From contig NZ_LT992502.1 in assembly GCF_900324475.1 (NCBI RefSeq), positions 2,046,001 to 2,110,000 on the forward strand: 64,000 nucleotides of DNA, written 5' to 3'. The stretch's first letter is position 1. Each line of letters starts with the position of its first letter. This stretch comes from Enterobacter bugandensis. Its GTDB lineage: Bacteria; Pseudomonadota; Gammaproteobacteria; Enterobacterales; Enterobacteriaceae. The notes beneath the pieces are model-generated. The model did not search any database. It was not told the origin of the DNA and worked only from the letters and a program-made list of their open reading frames with translations. This document shows, piece by piece, positions 1 to 8,735 of the stretch. A program made the translations under genes and the position numbers.

Positions 1-7
1 AAAGTAA

Positions 8-29
8 AACCCCCTCATGAGAGGGGGTT
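8..29 (-). terminator. Rho-independent terminator of malX
   Basis: Perfect 9-bp stem (positions 8-16 with 21-29) and a 4-nt loop. It lies just past the malX stop; on the minus strand it is followed by a T-rich stretch (TTACTTT). It suggests that malX transcription ends here rather than continuing into malY. Confidence 0.85.
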
Positions 30-35
30 GAGGCA

Positions 36-1628
36 TCAGGCTTCTACTGTTCGCATCAGGGTTGCCAGCTCATCTTTCACCGACTGAACCTGCGGGCCGA
101 TAACCACCTGCAAATTGTGCTGATTTAACTGTACCACGCCGATGGCCCGGTTGGCTTTCAGGGCGTTGGTATCTACTTTTGACATATCCGCCACCGACAG
201 ACGCAGGCGGGTGATGCAGTTATCCAGCGAGGTAATGTTATCCGCACCGCCCAGCGCAGCCAGAATGGCAGGGGTGTTATACCCGGATTTGCCCACAGTA
301 CCGGCCACCGCCTGCTCAACGCTGGTGGCGGTATCGGTATCGCGGCCCGGCGTTTTCAGGTTAAAGCGGGTGATGGCGAAGCGGAAGATACCGTAGTACA
401 CCGCGAACCAGATAGCCGCCACGACCGGCACCAGATACCACTTGGTTGACAGGCCGTGCAGGATCCCGAACACCACGAAGTCAATCACGTTGCCGTCGGT
501 GTTGCCGATGGTGACGCCCAGCACCGCCATCACGGTAAAGCCGAGGCCGGTCAGCAGCGCGTGGATGAGATACAGCACCGGCGCAACAAACAGGAACAGG
601 AATTCGATAGGCTCGGTGGTGCCGCCCACGACGCAGGCAATCACGCCGGAGATCAGCAGCCCTTTAATTTTATGTCGGTTTTCCGGGCGCGCGCAGTGAT
701 ACATCGCCAGCGCGGCACCCGGCAGGCCGCCGAGGAAGGCCGGCATTTTACCCTGAGACAGGAAGCGGGTGGCGCTTTCAGAGAAGCCGTGGGTAGTCGG
801 ACAGCTCAGCTGCGCCTGGAAGATGGTCAGCGCACCGCTCACGTCGTGACCGCACACCTCCATGGTACCGCCCGCTTCGGTGAAGCGAATCAGGGCCACC
901 AGGATATGCTGCAGGCCGAACGGCAGCAGCAGACGCTCGCCGGTGCCGAAGATCATCGGACCAAAATCTCCCGCGCCGTTGATGATGCGGCCAATGCCGT
1001 TGATGCCCATCGCAAAGACCGGCCAGATCAGCGGAATGATCAGGCCGAACAGACCCATGACCACCAGGGTGACAATCGGCACGAAGCGGGTACCGCCGAA
1101 GAAGGCCAGGGCATCCGGCAGGCGGATATTGTGGAAGCGCTCGTGCAGCATCCAGATAATGACCCCGGCGATCACCGCTCCGAGGATCCCGGTATCAATA
1201 GACTGAATACCAATCACGCTCTGAATGTTGTTGGCCTTCAGCACGGCAGCATCGGTCGTCGGCAGAATGCCTTTCGCGGTCAGCCAGAAGTTAACCGCCA
1301 GGTTCATCACGGCGTAACCCACAAACCCGGCAAACGCCGCGACACCTTTATTCTCGCGGGCCAGGCCCAGCGGGATGGCGATGCAGAACATCACGGGCAG
1401 GAAGCTAAACGCGAAGGAGCCGACCTTACTCATCCAGATAAAGATCGCCTGCAGCACGGGAGTACCGAGGAACGGGATCAGCGTGATGACGTCTTTACTG
1501 CTCAGCGAACTGCCGATCCCGAGCATGATCCCGCAGAACGAGAGGAGCGCCACGGGCAGCATAAAGGTTTTACCCAGTTGCTGGAAAAACTCCCACAGCG
1601 ATATTTTTTGTGCTGTTTTCGCCGTCAT
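36..1628 (-). CDS. malX: PTS system maltose/glucose-type EIICB, MalX
   Basis: 530 aa, the expected length for MalX. It is a phosphotransferase permease of the glucose family: an N-terminal EIIC domain with about ten hydrophobic segments (residues ~15-420) and a C-terminal EIIB domain (~450-530). The EIIB phosphorylation site is the Cys in 'LDNCITRLRL'. It imports and phosphorylates glucose or maltose-type sugars at the inner membrane. It is divergent from malI with MalI-type operators in between, as in E. coli. In E. coli malY follows malX; here a strong terminator follows directly, so malY is absent from the transcript or lies outside the window. Confidence 0.93.
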   Translation of the reverse strand: MTAKTAQKISLWEFFQQLGKTFMLPVALLSFCGIMLGIGSSLSSKDVITLIPFLGTPVLQAIFIWMSKVGSFAFSFLPVMFCIAIPLGLARENKGVAAFAGFVGYAVMNLAVNFWLTAKGILPTTDAAVLKANNIQSVIGIQSIDTGILGAVIAGVIIWMLHERFHNIRLPDALAFFGGTRFVPIVTLVVMGLFGLIIPLIWPVFAMGINGIGRIINGAGDFGPMIFGTGERLLLPFGLQHILVALIRFTEAGGTMEVCGHDVSGALTIFQAQLSCPTTHGFSESATRFLSQGKMPAFLGGLPGAALAMYHCARPENRHKIKGLLISGVIACVVGGTTEPIEFLFLFVAPVLYLIHALLTGLGFTVMAVLGVTIGNTDGNVIDFVVFGILHGLSTKWYLVPVVAAIWFAVYYGIFRFAITRFNLKTPGRDTDTATSVEQAVAGTVGKSGYNTPAILAALGGADNITSLDNCITRLRLSVADMSKVDTNALKANRAIGVVQLNQHNLQVVIGPQVQSVKDELATLMRTVEA

Positions 1629-1681
1629 AAAACGACTCCTTTATAGTTAAAATCAGTTTGCCTGCTTCAATGCTGCGAGAA

Positions 1682-1697
1682 GATAAAACGTTTTATC
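1682..1697. promoter_or_regulatory. MalI operator 1 (perfect palindrome)
   Basis: GATAAAACGTTTTATC is a perfect 16-bp palindrome in the malX-malI intergenic region. It matches the recalled E. coli MalI operator and is centred about 61 bp upstream of malX. Confidence 0.85.
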
Positions 1698-1701
1698 AAA
1701 G

Positions 1702-1724
1702 TTTAGTGCGCGCTAAATCACATT
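1702..1724. promoter_or_regulatory. Possible CRP site between malX and malI
   Basis: A good right half-site (TCACA, 1718-1722) with a poor left half (TGCGC, 1707-1711) at the CRP spacing of 6. CRP control of malX and malI is known in E. coli. The match is one-sided, so the call is weak. Confidence 0.35.
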
Positions 1725-1760
1725 CTCAGGCTTTGACTGGTAGTATAAAGATAACGTATT

Positions 1761-1776
1761 GATAAAACGTTTTACC
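1761..1776. promoter_or_regulatory. MalI operator 2
   Basis: GATAAAACGTTTTACC differs at one position from the perfect palindrome at 1682-1697. It lies 30 bp upstream of the malI start, placed for autoregulation. Confidence 0.8.
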
Positions 1777-1805
1777 GATCTCATTTCAGGGAGTCACGCT
1801 GACAC

Positions 1806-2834
1806 ATGGCTGTAGCGAAAAAAGTCACCATCAACGATGTCGCGCTGGCGGCGGGGGTTTCCGTCAGCACCGTTTCTCTCGTGCTCAGTGGTAAAGGGCG
1901 CATCTCGCCCGCAACCGGTCAGAGGGTGAACGAGGCGGTTGAACAGCTGGGCTTTGTGCGTAACCGTCAGGCGTCGGCGCTGCGCGGCGGGCAAAGCGGG
2001 GTGATTGGCCTGATTGTCCGTGACCTGACGTCACCTTTTTATGCGGAGCTGACCGCCGGGTTAACCGAAGCGCTGGAAGCGCAGGGGCGGATGGTCTTTC
2101 TGCTGCACGGCGGGCGCGAGGCCGGGCAGCTTCTCTCCCGTCTCGATATGCTGCTGACCCAGGGGGTTGACGGAGTGATCGTCGCCGGAGCGTCGGGCGT
2201 GGGTAGCGAACTGTGCGAGCGTGCCGCCGAAAAAGGCGTGCCGCTGGTGTTCGCCTCGCGCGCCAGCTATCTGGACGAGGCCGATACGCTGCGCCCGGAT
2301 AACATGCAGGCCGCGCAAATGTTGACCGAACATCTTATTCGCCGCGGGCATCAGCGCATTGCCTGGCTGGGAGGGAAAAGCTCCTCCCTGACGCGCGCCG
2401 AGCGGGTCGGCGGCTACTGCGCGACGCTGATTAAATACGGCCTGCCGTTCCACAGCGAATGGGTCGTGGAGTGTGAATCCAGCCAGAAGAAAGCGGCGGA
2501 AGCGATAGGCGCGCTGCTGCGAAGCAATCCGACGATCAGCGCCGTGATTTGCTACAACGATGTGATTGCCATGGGGGCCTGGTTTGGCCTGATCCGCGCC
2601 GGGCGTCAGAGCGGCGAGGGCGGGGTGGAAACCTTCTTCGGCCATCAGGTGGCGTTAGGGGCGTTCGCCGACGTTGGTGAAAACGCGCTGGACGATCTCC
2701 CCATCGTCTGGGCTACCACCCCTGCGCGGGAGATGGGCTACACGCTGGCAGACAGAATTATGCAGCGCATCGACAACATGGATGTCCAGTCCGGGCACCA
2801 GATTGTGGCGGCGCGGCTGGTGACGGTGAAATAA
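1806..2834 (+). CDS. malI: LacI-family transcriptional repressor MalI
   Basis: 342 aa, full length. The N-terminal LacI-type helix-turn-helix (TINDVALAAGVSVSTVSLVL, residues ~7-26) and hinge precede a periplasmic-binding-like effector domain. It represses malX, and probably itself, through the two near-identical operators upstream. The start ATG is preceded by an AGGGAG ribosome-binding sequence. The stop is 1 nt from the end of the convergent LysR gene, with no obvious terminator between them. Confidence 0.95.
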   Translation: MAVAKKVTINDVALAAGVSVSTVSLVLSGKGRISPATGQRVNEAVEQLGFVRNRQASALRGGQSGVIGLIVRDLTSPFYAELTAGLTEALEAQGRMVFLLHGGREAGQLLSRLDMLLTQGVDGVIVAGASGVGSELCERAAEKGVPLVFASRASYLDEADTLRPDNMQAAQMLTEHLIRRGHQRIAWLGGKSSSLTRAERVGGYCATLIKYGLPFHSEWVVECESSQKKAAEAIGALLRSNPTISAVICYNDVIAMGAWFGLIRAGRQSGEGGVETFFGHQVALGAFADVGENALDDLPIVWATTPAREMGYTLADRIMQRIDNMDVQSGHQIVAARLVTVK

Positions 2835-2835
2835 C

Positions 2836-3732
2836 TCAGCTCTGCTGCGTAAGCGGGTTGAGCGTCAGATGTGTCTCCAGGGCTTCTACAAATTTTCGTA
2901 CTTTTGCCGGGATCAGCCGGGAGGTCGGGTAAACCGCCCAAATGGCCAGCGATTCCGGCTGAGCATCTTCCAGGACGATCCGCACGAGTTTACGCTCAGC
3001 AATGGCAGGCTCTACGTACCAGCGAGATAAATTTGCGATGCCGAGTCCCCCCAGACAAGCCTCGAAAATCGCCTCAATAGAGTTAGCCGAGAATCGGCCT
3101 GACACCTTTTGTTTGTAGCGCTGTTCACCCTTTTCAAATGACCAGTGTGTCGTATCTGAGGTGGTCAGGCAGCTATGTCCAGCCAGATCGTTAAGCAATT
3201 TCGGTGAACCGTACGCGGCGAGATACTCCGCGCTGGCGCAAAGCTCGCGGGGGTTATCACAGATGCGGTGTGCGACTAACCGGTTATCGCGCAGCGGTGC
3301 AATGCGTAACGCCACGTCTATGCCTTTCCCGACAATATCAATTTGCTCATCGGTTGCCAGCAGGTCGACCTGCAGGGCAGGATGTTGCTGCATAAACAGC
3401 GGCAACATCGGTGCAACGATCTTGCGTCCAAACGCCGCTGAGGCGGTAATGCGAAGGCGTCCGGACAGGTGCGTACCATCAGGAAACAGATCGGCCAGCG
3501 CGTTATTTTTATCTTCCAGCAACGCCTGCGCATGAGGCAAAAAAACGTCACCATCGCTGGTGGGTGAAAGGGATCGCGTGGTGCGATGCACCAGCCTGAC
3601 CCCCAGCTCAGCCTCAAGATTGTTAAGAGAGCGTGACGCCGCCATGGCACTCATTGAGAGCCGACGCGCGGCGCCCGCCAGGCTACCCGCCTTAATCGCT
3701 TCGACAAACACTTCAACGTCTTCCAGTTTCAT
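2836..3732 (-). CDS. LysR-family transcriptional regulator
   Basis: 298 aa. The N-terminal winged helix-turn-helix (DVEVFVEAIKAGSLAGAARR..., residues 4-60) and LysR substrate-binding domain (~90-290) are complete. It is divergent from the MBL-fold hydrolase / alpha-beta hydrolase pair at 3840-5690, whose expression it probably controls, as is usual for LysR proteins beside divergent targets. The ribosome-binding sequence is weak. No orthologue with a known inducer is recognised. Confidence 0.88.
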   Translation of the reverse strand: MKLEDVEVFVEAIKAGSLAGAARRLSMSAMAASRSLNNLEAELGVRLVHRTTRSLSPTSDGDVFLPHAQALLEDKNNALADLFPDGTHLSGRLRITASAAFGRKIVAPMLPLFMQQHPALQVDLLATDEQIDIVGKGIDVALRIAPLRDNRLVAHRICDNPRELCASAEYLAAYGSPKLLNDLAGHSCLTTSDTTHWSFEKGEQRYKQKVSGRFSANSIEAIFEACLGGLGIANLSRWYVEPAIAERKLVRIVLEDAQPESLAIWAVYPTSRLIPAKVRKFVEALETHLTLNPLTQQS

Positions 3733-3839
3733 TGTATCGCTTTTCGTTATGCTGCCTTATCAAAGTACATATCTACAGTATTTATCGTTACGCTGCCATA
3801 GTCTCTTCACAACCTGAAAAATATCAATCTGGAGTGAAG

Positions 3840-4820
3840 ATGAAAAAGTTGAAAACGGTTCTGGCATTCAGCAGCCTGTTACTGGTAAGTGCCGCCTGGG
3901 CTGACGCACCTGCGCAGGTGAAGCAGCAGGTCCCCGGATATTATCGTCTGGCGGTAGGGGAATATGAGGTCACGGCGCTGTTCGACGGCTATAACGACCT
4001 TTCGCCGTCATTACTCCACGGTCTTTCAGACGACAAGGTTCGTAAACTGCTGGCTCAGCATAAAATCGATGCCGAACGCATGCCGACCGCTTTTAACGCT
4101 TTCCTGGTTAATACCGGTAAACATCTGGTCATGATTGACAGCGGAGCGGGGCACTGCGTGCCGGAAACGGCCGGCCAGCTGGTTAACAATATGAAAGCAT
4201 CAGGCTATCGTCCCGAGCAGGTTGATACCATTTTCCTGACTCACCTGCATCTTGACCACGTGTGTGGCCTGAGCGATGCAGACGGTAAAGCGTTGTTCCC
4301 CAATGCCACCGTCTATGTACCGCAGGGGGAGGCCGACTACTGGCTTGATCCTGCAAAAGAAGCGAGCGCGCCGGCTAATGCGAAAGAGTATTTTGCTATC
4401 GCCCGAAAAGCATTGTCTGAGTATAAAGCCTCCGGACATCTTAAAACCTTCGTTCCGCCAGCTTCGCCGATCCCGGAAGTCCAGACGGCCTATGCCGTTG
4501 GCCATACGCCCGGCAGTACCGTTTATCGCTTTGCGTCGCAGGGGACGGCTATTAACTTCATTGGGGATCTGATTCATGCGCCAGCCGTCCAGTTCCCGCA
4601 TCCTGAAGTGTCTATTCGCTTTGATGTCGATTCGAAAAAAGCCATCTCGTCCCGGGCGCAGGAATTTAACGCCCTGGCGAAAGACGGCGAGTGGATGGCC
4701 GCTGCGCATCTGCCTTTCCCCGGTATTGGGCATATCACCGCCTGGCAGCAGGGCTATAGCTGGAACCCTGTAAATTACGGTCCTTATCAACGTGCGGCCA
4801 ACGTGCCTCTGCTGAAATAA
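3840..4820 (+). CDS. Secreted MBL-fold metallo-hydrolase
   Basis: 326 aa. A Sec signal peptide (MKKLKTVLAFSSLLLVSAAWA) indicates periplasmic export. The metallo-beta-lactamase motif HLHLDH (in 'THLHLDHVCGL') supplies the first metal ligands; later ligands are likely the His of 'GHTPGS', the Asp of 'GDLIHAP', and the final 'GHI'. The superfamily hydrolyses esters, lactones or thioesters; lactonases such as AHL lactonases share the motif, but the substrate cannot be assigned. The ATG at 3840 was chosen because it has a GGAG ribosome-binding sequence and opens directly into the signal peptide. The next gene follows after 9 nt, so the two are likely co-transcribed. Confidence 0.85.
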   Translation: MKKLKTVLAFSSLLLVSAAWADAPAQVKQQVPGYYRLAVGEYEVTALFDGYNDLSPSLLHGLSDDKVRKLLAQHKIDAERMPTAFNAFLVNTGKHLVMIDSGAGHCVPETAGQLVNNMKASGYRPEQVDTIFLTHLHLDHVCGLSDADGKALFPNATVYVPQGEADYWLDPAKEASAPANAKEYFAIARKALSEYKASGHLKTFVPPASPIPEVQTAYAVGHTPGSTVYRFASQGTAINFIGDLIHAPAVQFPHPEVSIRFDVDSKKAISSRAQEFNALAKDGEWMAAAHLPFPGIGHITAWQQGYSWNPVNYGPYQRAANVPLLK

Positions 4821-4829
4821 AGTAAGGTT

Positions 4830-5690
4830 ATGAATATGAAAAGTTACACCGTAACGGCAAACGGCATTCGCCAGTTTGTGGTTGAAGAGGGTGAAGGCGC
4901 GCCGGTTATTCTTCTGCACGGTTTTCCTGAAACAAACTATGCCTGGCGCTACCAGATACCTGTATTGTCCCGGCACTACCGCGTCATCGCGCCGGATTTG
5001 CGAGGATATGGCGAAACGGATAAACCGGCTTCTGGCTATGATAAACGGAACATGGCCCGGGACATCCGTGAGCTGATGCGTGCGCTGGGGTTACAGAAGG
5101 TGGTGCTGGTGGGGCACGATCGCGGGGCGCGCGTCGCGACGCGGTTTGCAAAAGATTACCCTGAGCTGGTGGATCGTCTGGTGGTCATGGATAACGTGCC
5201 AACGCGTATAGTGGCGCGCGATTTGAATGCGTCCATAGCCCGCGCATACTGGTTCTTCCTGTTCCATCTTGTGCCCGATCTGCCGGAAGCGCTGATTGCA
5301 GGACGTGAAAATATCTGGCTGCGCCACTTTTTCTCAGACTGGACCTACGATCCGTCAACCATCAGCGGCGAGGCGTTTGACACCTATGTTCGCGCGTATC
5401 AGGCGCCCGGAGCCGTGCGAGGCGCGATGGCTGACTATCGCGCCAACGCGGAAGACGTGGCGCAGGATCTTGCCGACGCTGACGTGAAAATCGCCTGTCC
5501 GGTAATGTCGCTGTGGGGCAATGATTTTCACGCGGTCGGAAAGCTCTTCGATATGCAAAGCGTCTGGGCTGAAATGGCGGATAACCTGCGGGCGCACGGT
5601 ATCGACGAGTGCGGCCATCTTCCTCAGGAGGAACAGCCTGAGAAAGTTAACGCCTTGCTGCTGGATTTCCTGGAGGGATGGAAAGGTTAA
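4830..5690 (+). CDS. Alpha/beta hydrolase, haloacetate dehalogenase-like
   Basis: 286 aa alpha/beta hydrolase. Features in order: oxyanion-hole motif HGFPETNYAW (~31-40), nucleophile elbow GHDRGA (~94-99, Asp nucleophile), and catalytic His in 'CGHLPQEE' (~264). An Asp nucleophile with the 'HGFPET...W' and 'DLRGYGETDKP' segments is typical of the fluoroacetate dehalogenase / epoxide hydrolase branch. Proposed reaction: hydrolysis of a C-halogen or epoxide bond in the cytoplasm. It follows the exported MBL hydrolase by 9 nt and ends at a strong terminator. The exact substrate is unknown. Confidence 0.82.
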   Translation: MNMKSYTVTANGIRQFVVEEGEGAPVILLHGFPETNYAWRYQIPVLSRHYRVIAPDLRGYGETDKPASGYDKRNMARDIRELMRALGLQKVVLVGHDRGARVATRFAKDYPELVDRLVVMDNVPTRIVARDLNASIARAYWFFLFHLVPDLPEALIAGRENIWLRHFFSDWTYDPSTISGEAFDTYVRAYQAPGAVRGAMADYRANAEDVAQDLADADVKIACPVMSLWGNDFHAVGKLFDMQSVWAEMADNLRAHGIDECGHLPQEEQPEKVNALLLDFLEGWKG

Positions 5691-5700
5691 GGGCAATAAA

Positions 5701-5722
5701 AAACCCCTCTTGCGAGGGGTTT
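5701..5722. terminator. Bidirectional terminator
   Basis: A 9-bp stem (5701-5709 / 5714-5722) with a TTGC loop, flanked by A-rich and T-rich sequence on both sides. It lies between the convergent alpha/beta hydrolase gene and ydgA and can serve both. Confidence 0.88.
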
Positions 5723-5728
5723 TGAGGT

Positions 5729-7261
5729 TTACTGCTGCGGTGCCGCCGGTACGGCTGGCGCTGCGGGTTCAGCCGGTTCCGGCATTCCCAGCGTCGGCAT
5801 ACCAAACATGCCAACAAACTCTTCCAGCGGCATTTTGTCGCCGTTCAGCGTTACCTGGCCGTTGGCATATTGCAGGCTGGTGGAAATGGTGTTGTCTTCC
5901 ACTTTGGTGATGCGGAACATCTGACCCATCGCCGCCAGACCTTTCACCTGCTGGTTCGCCAGCTTGCCGGCATCTTCATCGCCGTAGCCTTCCAGCTTCG
6001 CAATCTGGGTCATAAACTCGGTCGCCATATCCATCGGGATGGTCAGCTTGCTGTCGAGCGACTTCACGCTGCGATCCACTTCCTGCGCCAGCGTCTGCGG
6101 TTCACCCGTGGCGGCTGCAGGATCTTTCAGGAACAGCGACAGGTTAAAGCTGGTTTCGCCTTTGCTGTTTTTCCAGCTCAGCGGCGCAACGGTGACCACC
6201 GGCTGGCCTTTCAGCAGGATTGGCAGGTTATTGAAAAGCACCGCCATCGCCTGCTGCTGGTACACTTCCGGGTTCTGCTGCAGCGCGGCGTCGGTCAGCA
6301 GCGCCTGGCTCTCTTTGCTGTATTTCTGGCTAAATTCGTGCCATGCCTGGCCGTCGATATTGCCGATCTTCAGCGACAGCTTGCCGGTGCCCAGATCCTG
6401 ATTCTGCACTTTCAGGCTCTTCAGCGTGTAATCCAGCTGGGTATTGATGCTCTTACCGTCTTTGGATACGTCGGATTGACCGTTAACGTCCATGCCTTCC
6501 AGCACGGCCATCTCTTTTCCTTCAATTGCGATAGCAATCTTATCCACGGAGAGCTTCTGATCGCCGATACGCTCTTTAAAGTCGGTCATACGGCTGTTGC
6601 CGTCGGCTTTCAGGTTGTTGAAGGTGAGCTGAACTTTTTGGTTATATTCGTTCACGGCGTTGACCAGGCCGCTTTCCGCTTCACCCGTCATGGAGAAGAC
6701 GTTGCCGTCCCGATCCGCATCAAGTTTGAAATGGCCACCGCTGAAGGCGACTTTTTCGTTCTCTTTCTCGTAGTTCAGCGGTTTCAGCGCGATATCAGAG
6801 CTGGTATCACCGGAGTAGCTAATACGGGTGTTAATGTCGAAAGGTGATTCATTCTTCGCCAGGTCAAACAGCGGTTTAGTGACGTCGTTATTCACCAGTA
6901 CGGTATGAACGGACGCCATGGACGGGATCAGGTTAAACGACTTTAGCTGCGCCAGCGGCAGCGGACCGTGGCTTACCACTTCATCCAGCACCACGCTCTG
7001 TCCCGGCTTCAGCCAGCCGTTTGCCGCACCGGCCACCGGCTTCACCACCAGCTGCATGCGGCTGGTGAACACGCCGCGCTGATAGTTCTGGTAGCTCAGC
7101 TCCAGACCCGCCTCCGGCGCGCTGCGCTTAATTTCTCCGTTAGCCTGCGCCACCATCTCAGCCAGACGGCCTTCCAGCTGTTTCCCGGTAAACCAGGAGG
7201 CACCCGTCCAGACCACGCCTAACGCTACAATCACTCCAACCGCTACGACCGATTTTTTCAT
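5729..7261 (-). CDS. ydgA: YdgA family protein (DUF945)
   Basis: 510 aa. The N-terminus (MKKSVVAVGVIVALGVVWTGASWF) is a signal anchor or signal peptide, so the bulk is periplasmic. The long beta-rich body is typical of DUF945 proteins, and the C-terminus is a Pro/Ala-rich tail. Its role is unknown; E. coli YdgA is reported as an inner-membrane-associated protein. It sits immediately downstream of manA on the same strand, as in E. coli. A shared terminator lies past the stop. Confidence 0.92.
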   Translation of the reverse strand: MKKSVVAVGVIVALGVVWTGASWFTGKQLEGRLAEMVAQANGEIKRSAPEAGLELSYQNYQRGVFTSRMQLVVKPVAGAANGWLKPGQSVVLDEVVSHGPLPLAQLKSFNLIPSMASVHTVLVNNDVTKPLFDLAKNESPFDINTRISYSGDTSSDIALKPLNYEKENEKVAFSGGHFKLDADRDGNVFSMTGEAESGLVNAVNEYNQKVQLTFNNLKADGNSRMTDFKERIGDQKLSVDKIAIAIEGKEMAVLEGMDVNGQSDVSKDGKSINTQLDYTLKSLKVQNQDLGTGKLSLKIGNIDGQAWHEFSQKYSKESQALLTDAALQQNPEVYQQQAMAVLFNNLPILLKGQPVVTVAPLSWKNSKGETSFNLSLFLKDPAAATGEPQTLAQEVDRSVKSLDSKLTIPMDMATEFMTQIAKLEGYGDEDAGKLANQQVKGLAAMGQMFRITKVEDNTISTSLQYANGQVTLNGDKMPLEEFVGMFGMPTLGMPEPAEPAAPAVPAAPQQ

Positions 7262-7360
7262 TGCGACTATCCCTAAAATGAAACCAGGCGGTAAAAACCG
7301 CCCGGAGATATTAAGCCTTCAACTAGCTTAGCAAGAGTTGTTAAAAAATTCAGTAAGTGC

Positions 7361-8536
7361 TTAAAGCTTATTAAAAACGCGCGCCAGGCGACCGGTGCCG
7401 CTTACGCTGACCGGGGACTCATTGGCTGCAACGAATGCTGACTCGCCAGGCTGGAGAACCAGACGCTGCTCGCCTTTGCGCAGCGTTGCTTCGCCCTCGA
7501 CGCAGAACAGGATCGCCGCGCTTTCCTGTGCGATTGTCGTTTCCGTCTGATTGAGGTCGTGCAGGGAGAACGCAAAATCCTCAACCGGAATCGGGAAGTC
7601 CAGCTCTGCACCGTTTTTCACCGGCTGAGTCAGCAGCTCCGCGGCAGGCTTCGCTACAAACTTCACGTTGGCAACCAGCTCAGGGATGTCGATATATTTC
7701 GGCGTCAGGCCCGCGCGCAACACGTTGTCAGAGTTGGCCATCACCTCCAGCGCTACGCCCTGCAGGTAGGCGTGCGGGGTTTCCGCGAACAGGAACATCG
7801 CTTCGCCCGGGTTCAGCTTCACCACGTTCAGCAGCAGAGGGGAGAACAGGCCGCTGTCGTCAGGGTAAAACTCGGAAATCAGGCGGATGGTCTCCCACGG
7901 TTCCCCTTGCTGGCTGTTCAGGGCCGCTTTCAGCACCGCCAGCGCGTGAGATTTCTCTTCACCCTGCATATTCAGCAGGCTGGCAAACAGCTGGCTGAGC
8001 GCGTCCGCGTTTGGGTTTTCGAGGAAGTGGGCAATAGCCTTGTTGGCACCCGCGACCGGCTGCAGCAGGGAGATAATCTCTGAAAACTCGCGGAAGGCGT
8101 TCATCGCCAGGAACGGGGTCAGCGCAAAAACCAGCTCCGGCTTGTGGTTAGGATCTTTGTAGTTACGCTCGGCGGCGTCCAGCGGGATGCCCGCCGCGTT
8201 CTCTTTGGCAAAGCCGATTTCAGACGCTTTTTTGTTCGGGTGAACCTGGATGGAGAGCGGCTGGTCGGCGCACAGCACCTTAAACAGGAACGGCAGTTCG
8301 CCAAAGCGCTGAGCCACCTTGTCGCCCAGCAGTGCGGCTTTATCGGCATCAATCACGTCACGCAGGCTGCGTACCTGGCCGCTGGCGTCTTCAATTTTTG
8401 AGCTGCTCTTCGGGTGCGCCCCCATCCACAGTTCCGCCATCGGCAGGTTGTTCGGGTTCGCGATACCGTAGAGATCCGTTAACGCAGTTTTACTTCCCCA
8501 GGCGTAGTTTTGCACTGAGTTAATGAGTTTTTGCAT
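7361..8536 (-). CDS. manA: Mannose-6-phosphate isomerase, class I
   Basis: 391 aa from the ATG at 8536, equal to E. coli ManA; an upstream ATG at 8554 would add only 6 residues. A cupin-type zinc isomerase interconverting mannose-6-P and fructose-6-P. Zinc-binding 'QVHPNKKAS' and the 'ETPHAYLQG' segment are visible. It is needed for mannose use and GDP-mannose supply. It is divergent from fumA, as in E. coli. Confidence 0.96.
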   Translation of the reverse strand: MQKLINSVQNYAWGSKTALTDLYGIANPNNLPMAELWMGAHPKSSSKIEDASGQVRSLRDVIDADKAALLGDKVAQRFGELPFLFKVLCADQPLSIQVHPNKKASEIGFAKENAAGIPLDAAERNYKDPNHKPELVFALTPFLAMNAFREFSEIISLLQPVAGANKAIAHFLENPNADALSQLFASLLNMQGEEKSHALAVLKAALNSQQGEPWETIRLISEFYPDDSGLFSPLLLNVVKLNPGEAMFLFAETPHAYLQGVALEVMANSDNVLRAGLTPKYIDIPELVANVKFVAKPAAELLTQPVKNGAELDFPIPVEDFAFSLHDLNQTETTIAQESAAILFCVEGEATLRKGEQRLVLQPGESAFVAANESPVSVSGTGRLARVFNKL

Positions 8537-8735
8537 TATCAAGCCCTGATTCAAATGTGGAATTAACTCCGGGTATTAAAGCAATAAACTACGTGGAAGT
8601 AACCTGTGGATGTAAAAAGTCGTACTAGTCTCAGTTTTTGTTAAAAAATTGTGTAGGATAAGCTGACTCGCTTTTAAGCCGGGCAGCGGAACATCTGCCC
8701 TGAATAAACAGACCGAAGCAGTAAGTGAGAGAACA

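Noticed and set aside
456..1646. Long plus-strand frame of 396 codons opposite malX
   Set aside because: Shadow frame of malX; composition is His/Gln/Arg-rich with no domain, while the minus strand encodes a full PTS permease.
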